Positions 28,937-38,324 of a stretch of 64,000 nucleotides of DNA are shown piece after piece. Position numbers and translations under genes: made by a program. Under the pieces are notes generated by a model. It was not told the origin of the DNA, made no database searches, and saw only the letters and a list, made by a program, of their open reading frames with translations. Location of the stretch: assembly GCF_014650955.1 (NCBI RefSeq), contig NZ_BMVY01000010.1, positions 62,001-126,000 on the forward strand, given 5' to 3'. The number at the start of each line of letters is the position of its first letter. Within the stretch, counting starts at the first letter, position 1. This DNA comes from Streptomyces tauricus (GTDB lineage: Bacteria; Actinomycetota; Actinomycetes; Streptomycetales; Streptomycetaceae).

Positions 28937-29027
28937 AGCCACGACGCACCCGCGCCCACCCACCGGCGCCCCGCTCGCCCACCCCCGACGGACGCACGCG
29001 GCCGCGGCCCCGCCCCAGGGGCGCTCG

Positions 29028-30116
29028 TCACGAAGTGACTACGCCCTTCGCGTCGCCGCTGGCCGTGCCCTTCGTCGCCGACTTCGGGATAGGGCGGTCG
29101 TTCCTCAACGCCTCCCAGACCTGCGCGGCCTTGTCCTTCTCGACCAGGACGCGGTTGCCGTCGGCGGGGTCGTACTGGACCGGCAGCGTGACCATGTTCA
29201 TCTGCGACGAGCCGATGCCCTTGAGCCCGTTGGCGAAGGACGCCAGGTCCTTGACCGAGGCCAGGTCGGAGTCGGTGGTGACCGTCTTGGTCGCGGTGTC
29301 GGCGAGGTCGTACAGCTTCTTCGGGCTGGTCAGTACGCCGACGTCCTTGACCTGCTCGACGAGCGCCTTGATGAACGCCTGCTGGAGCTGGATCCGGCCG
29401 AGGTCGGAGCCGTCACCGACCCCGTGCCGCGTACGGACGAGACCGAGCGCCTGCTTGCCGGTCAGCCGGTGTGTGCCGGCCTCCAGGTCGAGGTGGCTCT
29501 CCTTGTCGCTGATGTCCTTGGTCGTGGTGACCTCGACGCCGCCGAGTTCGTCGATGAGCTTCTGGAAGCCGCTGAAGTCGACCTCGACGTAGTGGTCCAT
29601 GCGGATGCCGGTCATCGACTCGACGGTCTTGACGGCGCAGGCGGCCCCGCCGGTCGAGTACGCCGAGTTGAACATCGCCAGGGACGCGGCGTCGTGCTCG
29701 GCGCCCTCGCTGTCGGTGCAGGCGGGCCGGGGCACGAGCGTGTCGCGCGGTATGGAGACCACGCTGGCCTTCTTGTGGCCCTCGTAGACGTGCACGACCA
29801 TCGCGGTGTCCGAGCGGGCGCTGCCGTCGTCGGTGCCGCCGCCCAGCTCCTTGTTGCTGCCGGAGCGGGTGTCGGAGCCGAGCACGAGGATGTCCTGCGA
29901 GCCGTTGTCGACGTCCAGGGGCCGGTCGGTGCCGAGTGCCTGGTCGATGTCGACGCTCTTGATGTTGTCGTTGAGGTTGAAGTACACGTACCCGAGACCC
30001 GTGCCGCCCAGAACGAAGACACCCGCCGCGGACCAGGCCGCGATGACGAGCGCCTTGCGTCGCTTGCTCCGCGGTTTACGGCGATGGCCGGATTCAGGTG
30101 TGCTCTCGGCAGGCAT
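29028..30116 (-). CDS. LytR-CpsA-Psr (LCP) family cell-wall ligase
   Basis: 362 residues with GAGGAG before the ATG. A basic cytoplasmic tail (HRRKPRSKRRK) and one membrane span (ALVIAAWSAAGVFVLGGTGLG) place the LCP domain outside the membrane. Conserved LCP motifs are ILVLGSDTRSG, ARSDTAMVVHV, VVSIPRDTLV and LVRTRHGVGDGSDLGRI, with the Arg and Asp residues that bind pyrophosphate and Mg. These enzymes attach teichoic acids or other glycopolymers to peptidoglycan. The lipid-linked substrate could start with the WecA-like enzyme at 21857, but that link is inference. Confidence 0.93.
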   Translation of the reverse strand: MPAESTPESGHRRKPRSKRRKALVIAAWSAAGVFVLGGTGLGYVYFNLNDNIKSVDIDQALGTDRPLDVDNGSQDILVLGSDTRSGSNKELGGGTDDGSARSDTAMVVHVYEGHKKASVVSIPRDTLVPRPACTDSEGAEHDAASLAMFNSAYSTGGAACAVKTVESMTGIRMDHYVEVDFSGFQKLIDELGGVEVTTTKDISDKESHLDLEAGTHRLTGKQALGLVRTRHGVGDGSDLGRIQLQQAFIKALVEQVKDVGVLTSPKKLYDLADTATKTVTTDSDLASVKDLASFANGLKGIGSSQMNMVTLPVQYDPADGNRVLVEKDKAAQVWEALRNDRPIPKSATKGTASGDAKGVVTS

Positions 30117-30394
30117 GTGCTCCTCAGTTCTCGCCGGTCGGCTCGTACCCCCTGCGGTCAGGGTCAGGCGTGGTCATGTGCCGTGACGTCTCTGTCAGGA
30201 CTCGTCTGTTCAGACGTTGAAACCGAAAAAAGGGTTGCACAACGCACTGTGACCGTACTGTGCGACCACGGGCACGTTGTGTGACCGGCGGGCGGGCCGT
30301 GAGCGGCTTACCTGCGCTTATGCGGGCGGACGCCCTGCTTCCGCACGACCGTGGCGGCCGTCACATCTGTGGTGAAGGTCTCGTGACGGACAAC
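30117..30394. promoter_or_regulatory. Gap upstream of the LCP gene
   Basis: No gene is visible. The region is less GC-rich than its neighbours near 30210-30260 and should hold the LCP promoter. I see no palindrome strong enough to call an operator. Confidence 0.4.
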
Positions 30395-30435
30395 GCGGAG
30401 GGCCGCCCCCCGATGTGACGGGGACGGCCCTCCGC
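30395..30435 (-). terminator. rho terminator
   Basis: Perfect 11-bp arms gcggagggccg (30395-30405) and cggccctccgc (30425-30435) lie about 25 bases beyond the rho stop codon on the minus strand. Confidence 0.8.
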
Positions 30436-30460
30436 GGTACCGGCTGCGCCGGCTGTGACC

Positions 30461-32605
30461 TCAGTCGTTGCCGTTGCCCGGCATCGGCGTCGTCTTCTGG
30501 ATCTGCAGCAGGAACTCGGCGTTCGACTTCGTCTGCTTCATCTTGTCGAGCAGCAGCTCGATCGCCTGCTGCTGGTCGAGCGCGTGCAGCACACGACGCA
30601 GCTTCCAGGTGATGGCGAGCTCGTCGCTGCCGAGCAGGATCTCTTCCTTACGCGTACCGGACGCGTCGACGTCCACCGCCGGGAAGATGCGCTTGTCGGC
30701 GAGCTTGCGGTCGAGCTTGAGCTCCGCGTTGCCCGTGCCCTTGAACTCCTCGAAGATGACCTCGTCCATGCGCGAGCCGGTGTCGACCAGCGCGGTGGCC
30801 AGGATCGTCAGCGAGCCGCCGTCCTCGATGTTGCGCGCGGCACCGAAGAAGCGCTTCGGCGGGTACAGCGCGGTCGAGTCGACACCACCGGACAGGATGC
30901 GGCCGGAGGCCGGGGCGGCGAGGTTGTACGCACGGCCCAGACGCGTGATCGAGTCGAGCAGCACGACGACGTCGTGGCCCAGCTCCACCAGCCGCTTGGC
31001 GCGCTCGATGGCGAGCTCGGCGACCGTGGTGTGGTCCTCGGCGGGACGGTCGAAGGTCGAGGAGATGACCTCGCCCTTCACCGACCGCTGCATGTCGGTG
31101 ACCTCCTCCGGACGCTCGTCGACCAGGACGACCATCAGGTGGCACTCGGGGTTGTTGACGGTGATCGCGTTGGCGATCGCCTGGAGGATCATGGTCTTGC
31201 CGGTCTTCGGCGGGGCCACGATCAGACCGCGCTGGCCCTTTCCGATGGGCGCGACGAGGTCGATGATCCGGGTCGTCAGCACACCCGGGTCGGTCTCCAG
31301 ACGCAGCCGGTCCTGCGGGTAGAGCGGCGTCAGCTTGTTGAACTCCGGCCGTCCGCGCCCCGATTCGGGCGCCATGCCGTTCTGCGAGTCCAGGCGGACG
31401 AGCGCGTTGAACTTCTCGCGGCGCTCGCCGTCCTTGGGCTGACGGACGGCGCCGGTGACGTGGTCACCCTTGCGCAGACCGTTCTTGCGGACCTGGGCCA
31501 GGGAGACGTACACGTCGTTCGGGCCGGGAAGGTAGCCCGACGTACGGATGAACGCGTAGTTGTCGAGGATGTCCAGGATGCCCGCGACGGGGATCAGGAC
31601 GTCGTCGTCGGCGACCTGCGGCTCGTTCGGGCCGAACTCGTCGCGGCCACGACGGCCCCGGCGGTCGCGGTAACGACCGCGGCGGCCGCGGCGGCCACCC
31701 TCGAAGTCGTCGTCGTCCTGCGGGCCGTTGTCACGCTGACGGTCCTGGCGGTCCTGACGGCCGCCGCCCTGCTGGCGGTCCTGCCGGTCCTGGCGCTGCT
31801 GGTTGCCGCCGCCCTGACCCTGGCCGCCCTGACTGCTCTGGCCGCCCTGCTGCTCGTCGCCCTTGCCACCACGGCGGTCGCGGTCGCGGCCCCCGCGGTC
31901 ACGGTCGCCGCGCTCACCGCGGTCGCCACGATCGGCGCGGTCACCACGGTCGGCGCGGTCACGACGGTCGCGGCGGCCCTGACGGCCCTCGGCCCCGCCG
32001 TCCGAGCCGTCGCCCTTGGCCTCGCCCTGCGACTGCGCGGGCTCCTCGGTCCTGACCTCGGTCTTCGCCTCGGCGGTGATCGTCTCGGGGCTGCCCGCCT
32101 CGGCGGTGGCGCGACGCCGGCGGCGCTCGGCCGGAGCGTCGTCCCCACCGCGCTCGCCGCCCTCGCTCGCCCGGACGGGGCCGCCGGCCGGCTGGCCGGG
32201 AATCTCGATCTGCTGCTGTGCCACGGCCTTCTCGGCCTTGGCCTCCGCCTTCTTCTCGGCGGGAGAGACGGCCTCGTCCCCCGTACGAGCCTTCGAGGTG
32301 GCCCGGCGCTTGGGCTTCGTCTCGGTGGCGTCCCCGGTGGCGGACGCAGCCTTGGCCGAAGCACCGCCCCCGCCGCCCTGCGCCTCCTTGATGACCTCGA
32401 TCAGCTGGCTCTTGCGCATCCGCGCGGTGCCCCTGATGCCGAGGCCGGATGCGACCTGCTGCAGCTCGGCCAGCACCATGCCCTCAAGGCCGGTGCCGCG
32501 GCGCCGACGGGAGCCGGCACCGGTGGCAGGCGCGGAGGCGTCCGTGGAGGGCGCGGCAGCGGTCTCCTCGACACGTGCGCCCATCAGATCGGTGGTGTCG
32601 CTCAC
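30461..32605 (-). CDS. rho: Transcription termination factor Rho with long Arg/Gly/Asp-rich insert
   Basis: 714 residues from a GTG at 32605, seven bases after GGGAAGG; the open frame extends to 32788 without a site. E. coli Rho has 419 residues. The extra length is an N-terminal extension and a low-complexity region (about residues 140-320) of Ala/Glu/Lys then RGDRGDR, QQGGQ, RQDRQD and RRGRRGR repeats, typical of actinobacterial Rho. The core follows: primary RNA-binding domain (VAGILDILDNYAFIRTSGYLPG), P-loop APPKTGKT, Walker B LMVVLVDERPEEV and the R- and Q-loop region. It unwinds RNA-DNA hybrids and ends transcription. Confidence 0.97.
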   Translation of the reverse strand: MSDTTDLMGARVEETAAAPSTDASAPATGAGSRRRRGTGLEGMVLAELQQVASGLGIRGTARMRKSQLIEVIKEAQGGGGGASAKAASATGDATETKPKRRATSKARTGDEAVSPAEKKAEAKAEKAVAQQQIEIPGQPAGGPVRASEGGERGGDDAPAERRRRRATAEAGSPETITAEAKTEVRTEEPAQSQGEAKGDGSDGGAEGRQGRRDRRDRADRGDRADRGDRGERGDRDRGGRDRDRRGGKGDEQQGGQSSQGGQGQGGGNQQRQDRQDRQQGGGRQDRQDRQRDNGPQDDDDFEGGRRGRRGRYRDRRGRRGRDEFGPNEPQVADDDVLIPVAGILDILDNYAFIRTSGYLPGPNDVYVSLAQVRKNGLRKGDHVTGAVRQPKDGERREKFNALVRLDSQNGMAPESGRGRPEFNKLTPLYPQDRLRLETDPGVLTTRIIDLVAPIGKGQRGLIVAPPKTGKTMILQAIANAITVNNPECHLMVVLVDERPEEVTDMQRSVKGEVISSTFDRPAEDHTTVAELAIERAKRLVELGHDVVVLLDSITRLGRAYNLAAPASGRILSGGVDSTALYPPKRFFGAARNIEDGGSLTILATALVDTGSRMDEVIFEEFKGTGNAELKLDRKLADKRIFPAVDVDASGTRKEEILLGSDELAITWKLRRVLHALDQQQAIELLLDKMKQTKSNAEFLLQIQKTTPMPGNGND

Positions 32606-32989
32606 GAAGGGTCCTTCCCTGGAGCGGACGTCGGCCTGTCTGGCTCGGCGACCGGTTGTGCTGTCCGACAGTGGTCCGTCTTGTGTGGACCGTGCCGGGG
32701 CGGTGGTCCGCCAAAGGCGGAGGGAATTTCTGGGATGACGTTTCCCGGGGCCGCGGACTTGAGGTTCTGTGTCCATCGGCTCGTTCACGCCGGTTCCGGA
32801 GCGTACTCAGCACCGCTCAGCGCCTAGCACCCAATGCATGGCACAAAGCGATTTGGGGGGCTCCCGGAAGAATGATTGTCCCGGACGGGGACGTGAAGCA
32901 CCTCGCCATGGTGGGGTCGGGTGCAGACTTGAGGTTAACACTACCGGATCCAACAAACATTCCCCCTCTCGAAATCCGGCAACCGAGTG
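32606..32989. promoter_or_regulatory. 384-bp leader region between thrB and rho
   Basis: No coding frame is convincing. On the minus strand a TAGTGT hexamer (complement of 32938-32943) close to the thrB end could be a -10 box, which would give rho a leader of over 300 bases. No good -35 box is visible. A long rho leader would fit autoregulation, as known in other bacteria, but this is inference. Confidence 0.35.
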
Positions 32990-33907
32990 TCACGGAGCAA
33001 GCGGCAGCACGCTCGCTCCGGTGGCGTCGAGGGCCAGCCGGTTGGCCGCCCAGCCCTCTCCCGCCAGTTGTGCGACCTTGTCGGCCGCGGCCTCGTCGGC
33101 GAGCGCGAGCACGGTGGGCCCGGCGCCGGAGATGACCGCGGGGATGCCGTCCGCCCGCAGCCGCTCCACCAGCGCCGCGCTCTCCGGCATGGCCGGGGCG
33201 CGGTACTCCTGGTGCAGTCGGTCCTCGGTGGCGGGCAGCAGCAGCTCGGGGCGCCTGGTGAGGGCCTCGACGAGCAGTGCGGCACGGCCCGCGTTGGTGG
33301 CGGCGTCGACGTGCGGGACGGTACGGGGAAGGAGTCCGCGGGCGGTCTCCGTCAGTACGGCCTTACCGGGTACGAAAACCACCGGAACGATGCAATCGGC
33401 GGGTTCCATCCTGATGGCGCGCGCCGCCCCGTTCTCCAGCCAGGACAACGTGAATCCGCCGAGCAGACAGGCCGCGACGTTGTCGGGGTGGCCCTCGATC
33501 TCGGTGGCGAGTTCGAGGAGCGCGGTGTCGTCGAGCTTGCTGTCGCCGCCTATGGTCACGGCGCGTGCGGCGACGATGCCGGCGCAGATCGCGGCGGACG
33601 AGGAGCCGAGCCCGCGGCCGTGCGGGATGCGGTTGGCGCACACGATCTCAAGGCCGCGGGGCTGTCCGCCCAGCAGGTCGAAGGCGGTGCGCAGGGACCG
33701 TACGAGGAGGTGGCGCTCGTCGCGCGGCAGCGTCTCGCTTCCCTCGCCCGCGATGTCGATGTGCAGGCCGGAATCGGCCACGCGGACGACCACGTCGTCG
33801 TACAGCCCCAGTGACAGGCCGAGGGCGTCGAAGCCCGGGCCGAGGTTGGCACTGGTGGCGGGGACGCGCACCCGGACGGCGGCGGCGCGGAACGCTGGAC
33901 CGGCCAT
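32990..33907 (-). CDS. thrB: Homoserine kinase
   Basis: 305 residues from the ATG at 33907 with AAGGAGA upstream. GHMP-kinase motifs are VPATSANLGPGFDALGLSL, the phosphate loop IPHGRGLGSSSAA and ISGAGPTVLAL. It phosphorylates homoserine for threonine synthase. It is the last gene of hom-thrC-thrB, but a structured 406-bp gap separates it from thrC. Confidence 0.96.
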   Translation of the reverse strand: MAGPAFRAAAVRVRVPATSANLGPGFDALGLSLGLYDDVVVRVADSGLHIDIAGEGSETLPRDERHLLVRSLRTAFDLLGGQPRGLEIVCANRIPHGRGLGSSSAAICAGIVAARAVTIGGDSKLDDTALLELATEIEGHPDNVAACLLGGFTLSWLENGAARAIRMEPADCIVPVVFVPGKAVLTETARGLLPRTVPHVDAATNAGRAALLVEALTRRPELLLPATEDRLHQEYRAPAMPESAALVERLRADGIPAVISGAGPTVLALADEAAADKVAQLAGEGWAANRLALDATGASVLPLAP

Positions 33908-34313
33908 CGCTCGATGACTCTCCTTGAGCTTGAGCTGCGAGATTTTCGAAATCCTGCGAGACGTACGGAGAATGCGGAAGACCCGGAGGCCGCAGGGGCG
34001 GCGCGGCACCGCGGCATATGCGGCGGGCGGGTTCGGTACAGCTTATCGAAGGAAGGTTCTGTGGCGACATAGGGCGCACAGGAGGCGCACGATGCGTGTC
34101 GCAAGCCCGCATGTGCACCCCCTTTTTTTGGAGCTCGGTTCGCCTCCGGGGCGCTGGAGCCTGTGTCGAGAGGCCGACCGTGCTCGACCCTCCTTCGTCG
34201 GGCGCTCCGCGCGATCGCCGCCTCGACACAGGCGCGCTCCTTCGGCTCACTCGCTGCCGCCAGTGGGGGTCAGGCACCCTTGTGCGGCCGGTAAGGAGTG
34301 ACCAGGCCTCTTG
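33908..34313. other. 406-bp structured gap between thrC and thrB
   Basis: Perfect 12-bp arms gcctgtgtcgag (34159-34170) and ctcgacacaggc (34222-34233) enclose a GC-rich loop and form a large stem-loop downstream of thrC. A run of seven T on the + strand (near 34123-34130; A-run on the transcribed strand) lies beyond it. A short frame starting at an ATG after AAAAAAAGGGGG on the minus strand reads MRACDTHRAPPVRPM but overlaps the thrB start and does not look like a conserved gene. Confidence 0.5.
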
Positions 34314-35372
34314 TTACGCGAGGCCCAGGCGCTCGGCGGCCGTCGCGGCGTCGACCGGGACCGTGACCGGCTGCGGGGCGCCCGCGACAGCCCAGTCGGG
34401 GTCCTTGAGGCCGTTTCCGGTCACCGTGCAGACGATGCGCTGGCCCGGATCCACCTTGCCCTGCTCGGCGGCCTTGAGGAGACCGGCGACCGAGGCGGCG
34501 GAGGCCGGCTCGACGAAGACGCCCTCCTGCGCGGCCAACAGCCGGTAGGCGCGCAGGATCTCACGGTCCGTCACCTCGTCGATGAAGCCGCCCGACTCGT
34601 CCCGCGCGGCGAGCGCGAACTGCCACGAGGCCGGGTTGCCGATGCGGATCGCGGTGGCGATCGTCGAGGGGTCCTTGACGACCTCGCCGCGCACGATGGG
34701 CGCGGACCCGGACGCCTGGAAGCCCCACATGCGCGGAGTCCGTGCGGCGATCTTGTCGGCGGCGTACTCGGTGTACCCCTTCCAGTACGCGGTGATGTTG
34801 CCCGCGTTGCCCACCGGAAGGACATGGATGTCGGGGGCGTCGCCGAGCATGTCCACGATCTCGAACGCGGCGGTCTTCTGTCCCTCGATACGCACAGGGT
34901 TCACCGAATTGACCAGTGCCACCGGGTAGTTGTCGGACAGATTGCGCGCCAGGGTGAGGCAGTCGTCGAAGTTGCCGTCGACCTGGAGGATCTTCGCGCC
35001 GTGCACGAGGGCCTGGCCCATCTTGCCGAGCGCGATCTTGCCCTGCGGCACGAGGACGGCACAGACCATCCCGGCACGTACGGCGTAGGCGGCCGCCGAG
35101 GCAGACGTGTTGCCCGTGGAGGCACAGATGACGGCCTTCGCGCCTTCCTCCTTGGCCCGTGTGATGGCCATGGTCATACCGCGGTCCTTGAAGGACCCGG
35201 TGGGGTTGGCACCCTCGACCTTGAGGTGGACCTCGCAGCCCGTGCGCTCGGAGAGCACCTGCGCGGGCACGAGCGGCGTACCGCCCTCACGCAGCGAGAC
35301 GACCTGCGTGGTGTCGGATACCGGCAGCCGGTCCCGGTACTCCTCGATGATTCCGCGCCACTGGTGGGTCAT
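34314..35372 (-). CDS. thrC: Threonine synthase
   Basis: 352 residues. The PLP-binding lysine is K62 in NPTGSFKDRG, and the phosphate cup is in LPVGNAGNITAYWKGY. It converts O-phosphohomoserine to threonine. It lies six bases after hom, so the two are co-transcribed. Confidence 0.97.
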   Translation of the reverse strand: MTHQWRGIIEEYRDRLPVSDTTQVVSLREGGTPLVPAQVLSERTGCEVHLKVEGANPTGSFKDRGMTMAITRAKEEGAKAVICASTGNTSASAAAYAVRAGMVCAVLVPQGKIALGKMGQALVHGAKILQVDGNFDDCLTLARNLSDNYPVALVNSVNPVRIEGQKTAAFEIVDMLGDAPDIHVLPVGNAGNITAYWKGYTEYAADKIAARTPRMWGFQASGSAPIVRGEVVKDPSTIATAIRIGNPASWQFALAARDESGGFIDEVTDREILRAYRLLAAQEGVFVEPASAASVAGLLKAAEQGKVDPGQRIVCTVTGNGLKDPDWAVAGAPQPVTVPVDAATAAERLGLA

Positions 35373-35378
35373 TGCTCG

Positions 35379-36677
35379 TTACTCTCCTTCAACCCGCATG
35401 ATGCTGGCGACACCCCGGACGGTGTCGAGGTTGCGCAGCGCCTCGACGGTCCCCGTCAGGGACGCGTCGGACGCGCGATGGGTGACGACCACGAGGGAGG
35501 CATCGCCGCCTCCGTCGAGCCGCCCCTGCTGGCGAACCGTATCGATCGACACTCCGTGTTCGGCGAAGACGGTCGCCACCTGGGCGAGAACGCCCGGTTT
35601 GTCCGCCACGTCGAGGCTGATGTGGTAGCGGGTCACGACCTCGCCCATGGGCGAGACCGGCAGCTGGGTGTACGCCGAGTCACCCGGCCCGGTCGCGCCG
35701 CTGAGCTTGTTGCGGCAGACGGCGACCAGGTCCCCGAGGACGGCGGACGCGGTCGGCGCGCCACCGGCACCCGGCCCGTAGAACATGAGCTGCCCGGCGG
35801 CGTCGGACTCGACGAACACGGCGTTGTAGGCGCCGCGCACGGAGGCCAGCGGATGGGTCAGCGGAATCATGGCCGGGTGCACACGCGCGGTCACGGACCC
35901 CCCGTCGGCGGCCCGCTCACAGATGGCGAGCAGCTTGATGGTGCAGCCCATCGCCTTCGCGGAGGCGAAGTCGGCGGCGGTGACCTCGATCATGCCCTCG
36001 CGGTACACGTCGTCGAGGCGTACGCGCGTGTGGAAGGCGATCCCGGCGAGGATGGCGGCCTTGGCGGCGGCGTCGAAGCCCTCGACGTCGGCGGTGGGGT
36101 CGGCTTCCGCGTACCCGAGGGCCGTGGCCTCGTCGAGGGCCTCCTGGTAGCCGGCGCCCGTCGAGTCCATCTTGTCGAGGATGAAGTTGGTGGTGCCGTT
36201 CACGATGCCCAGCACGCGGTTGACCTTGTCGCCGGCGAGGGACTCGCGCAGCGGCCGGATCAGCGGGATGGCACCGGCGACGGCGGCCTCGTAGTAGAGG
36301 TCCGCGTCGTGCTCGTCGGCCGCCGCGTGCAGCGCGGCGCCGTCCTGTGCGAGGAGCGCCTTGTTGGCGGAGACCACGGACGCGCCGTGCTCGAACGCGG
36401 TGGTGATGAGCGTACGGGCCGGCTCGATGCCGCCGATGACCTCGACGACCACGTCGATGTCACCCCGTTTGACCAGGGCGGTCGCGTCGGTGGTGACCAG
36501 GGCGGGGTCGATGCCCGCACGCACCTTGGAGGGGCGTCGCACGGCGACGCCCGCCAGCTCGACGGGAGCTCCGATCCGCGCGGCGAGGTCGTCGGCGTGC
36601 GTCGTCATGATGCGCGCCACCTCTGAGCCGACGACCCCACAGCCCAGCAGCGCCACCTTCAGCGGACGCGTACGCAT
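35379..36677 (-). CDS. hom: Homoserine dehydrogenase with C-terminal ACT domain
   Basis: 432 residues from the second of two adjacent ATGs (36680 and 36677), seven bases after GAGG. The NAD(P)-binding motif is LLGCGVVGSEVA. The catalytic domain includes GIVNGTTNFIL and YAEADPTADVEGFDAAAK. The C-terminal ACT domain (from about residue 350, YHISLDVADKPGVLAQVATVF) is the usual threonine feedback site. First gene of the hom-thrC-thrB group. Confidence 0.96.
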   Translation of the reverse strand: MRTRPLKVALLGCGVVGSEVARIMTTHADDLAARIGAPVELAGVAVRRPSKVRAGIDPALVTTDATALVKRGDIDVVVEVIGGIEPARTLITTAFEHGASVVSANKALLAQDGAALHAAADEHDADLYYEAAVAGAIPLIRPLRESLAGDKVNRVLGIVNGTTNFILDKMDSTGAGYQEALDEATALGYAEADPTADVEGFDAAAKAAILAGIAFHTRVRLDDVYREGMIEVTAADFASAKAMGCTIKLLAICERAADGGSVTARVHPAMIPLTHPLASVRGAYNAVFVESDAAGQLMFYGPGAGGAPTASAVLGDLVAVCRNKLSGATGPGDSAYTQLPVSPMGEVVTRYHISLDVADKPGVLAQVATVFAEHGVSIDTVRQQGRLDGGGDASLVVVTHRASDASLTGTVEALRNLDTVRGVASIMRVEGE

Positions 36678-36828
36678 CATCCGACCTCGTTTCCTCATAC
36701 CGTCACGGTGGGACCAGTCTCACTCACCGGACGGGGGTTTCTACCCTTCGTCCGGATCGTGAGATGTCGATTTCATTTACGCGGGGCCGGAAAACAGGAG
36801 ATCTTCCGCCCCGGCTCATTCGTGCATG

Positions 36829-38220
36829 TCAGCCGACGTCGAGCCTGAGAAGATCCTCCTCGGTCTCGCGGCGGACGATGACCCTGGCCTCGCCGTCGCG
36901 GACCGCGACGACGGGCGGACGCAGGGCGTGGTTGTAGTTGCTCGCCATCGAGCGGCAGTACGCGCCGGTGGCCGGCACCGCGATGAGGTCACCGGGCGCC
37001 AGGTCGGAGGGCAGGAAGGCGTCCTTCACGACGATGTCACCGCTCTCGCAGTGCTTGCCGACCACGCGTACGAGCATGGGCTCGGCATCACTCGTACGGG
37101 AGACCAGGGCGACGCTGTACTCGGCGTCGTACAGCGCGGTACGGATGTTGTCGGACATGCCGCCGTCGACGGAGACGTACGTACGCAGTCCTTCGAGGGG
37201 CTTGACGGTGCCGACCTCGTAGAGCGTGAAGGCGGTGGGGCCGACGATGGCGCGCCCCGGCTCGACCGAGATACGGGGCGTCCGCAGCCGGGCGGCCTCG
37301 CACTCCCGCGTGACGATCTCACCGAGGGCCTTGGCGATCTCGTGGGGCTCGCGGGGGTCGTCGTCGCTGGTGTAGGCGATACCGAGGCCGCCACCGAGGT
37401 CGATCTCGGGCAGCTCGACCCCGTGCTCGTCACGGACCTGGGCGAGCAGCGACACGACACGCCGCGCGGCGACCTCGAACCCGGCCATGTCGAAGATCTG
37501 CGACCCGATGTGGGAGTGGATGCCGATCAGTTCGAGCCCGTCGAGGGTGAGCGCACGCCGTACGGCCTCGGCGGCCTGTCCGTCCGCGAGCGCGATCCCG
37601 AACTTCTGGTCCTCGTGCGCGGTGGCGATGAACTCGTGCGTGTGGGCCTCTACGCCGACGGTCACTCGGATCTGCACGCGCTGCCGCTTGCCGAGGCTCT
37701 GCGCGATGTGCGCGACCCGCACGATCTCCTGGAAGGAGTCGAGGACGATCCGCCCGACGCCGACCTCGATGGCCTTGGTGATCTCTTCCACGGACTTGTT
37801 GTTGCCGTGGAAGGCGATGCGGTCGGCGGGCATGCCGGCGGACAGGGCGGTGGTCAGCTCTCCCCCGGAACACACGTCCAGATTGAGCCCCTCCTCGTGC
37901 AGCCAGCGCACGACGGCACGGGAGAGGAAGGCCTTCCCGGCGTAGAACACGTCGGCGTCGTGCCCGAAGGCGGTGCGCCAGGCGCGCGCCCGCGCCCTGA
38001 AGTCGGCCTCGTCGACGAAGTAGGCGGGCGTGCCGAACTCCTCGGCGAGGTCCGCCACGTCGATCCCGCCGACACTGACCGAACCACTCTCGGTACGCGT
38101 CACGGTCTGCGCCCAGACCTTCGGGTCGAGGACGTTGAGGTCGGCCGCCGGGGCGGTGTAGTGCCCCTCGGGCAGGACATCGGCGTGGCGGGGCCCGGCG
38201 GGGTGTGCGGAACGGCTCAT
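36829..38220 (-). CDS. lysA: Diaminopimelate decarboxylase
   Basis: 463 residues. PLP lysine K96 lies in DVFYAGKAFLS. Further motifs are HSHIGSQIFD, IDLGGGLGIAY, EPGRAIVGPT and the catalytic Cys region GKHCESGD. It makes lysine from meso-DAP. It sits directly upstream of hom (about 150 bp), so lysine and threonine branches are side by side. The gene before it is nrtL. Confidence 0.97.
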   Translation of the reverse strand: MSRSAHPAGPRHADVLPEGHYTAPAADLNVLDPKVWAQTVTRTESGSVSVGGIDVADLAEEFGTPAYFVDEADFRARARAWRTAFGHDADVFYAGKAFLSRAVVRWLHEEGLNLDVCSGGELTTALSAGMPADRIAFHGNNKSVEEITKAIEVGVGRIVLDSFQEIVRVAHIAQSLGKRQRVQIRVTVGVEAHTHEFIATAHEDQKFGIALADGQAAEAVRRALTLDGLELIGIHSHIGSQIFDMAGFEVAARRVVSLLAQVRDEHGVELPEIDLGGGLGIAYTSDDDPREPHEIAKALGEIVTRECEAARLRTPRISVEPGRAIVGPTAFTLYEVGTVKPLEGLRTYVSVDGGMSDNIRTALYDAEYSVALVSRTSDAEPMLVRVVGKHCESGDIVVKDAFLPSDLAPGDLIAVPATGAYCRSMASNYNHALRPPVVAVRDGEARVIVRRETEEDLLRLDVG

Positions 38221-38250
38221 GTCTGTATGGCTTTCTCGGAGATCCCGGAT

Positions 38251-38323
38251 CAGATCGGTTCGGACCGTTGCAGATCAGTTCAGATCAGTTCAGTGCGGAT
38301 GACTTCAGATCAATTCAGACCTG
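38251..38323. repeat. Short imperfect repeats upstream of lysA
   Basis: cagatcagtt occurs in tandem at 38271 and 38281, with variants cagatcggtt at 38251 and cagatcaatt near 38307, ending in cagacctgatcag. The block fills the gap between nrtL and lysA and is AT-richer than its surroundings. A lysA regulatory role is possible but not shown. Confidence 0.6.
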
Positions 38324-38324
38324 A

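Noticed and set aside
30455..32827. 790-codon + strand frame opposite rho
   Set aside because: Artefact of the repetitive Arg/Gly/Asp coding of rho read on the other strand.
33648..34277. Minus-strand frame starting after AAAAAAAGGGGG in the thrC-thrB gap
   Set aside because: It runs over the thrB start in another frame, and its peptide is Arg/Pro-rich without recognisable features.
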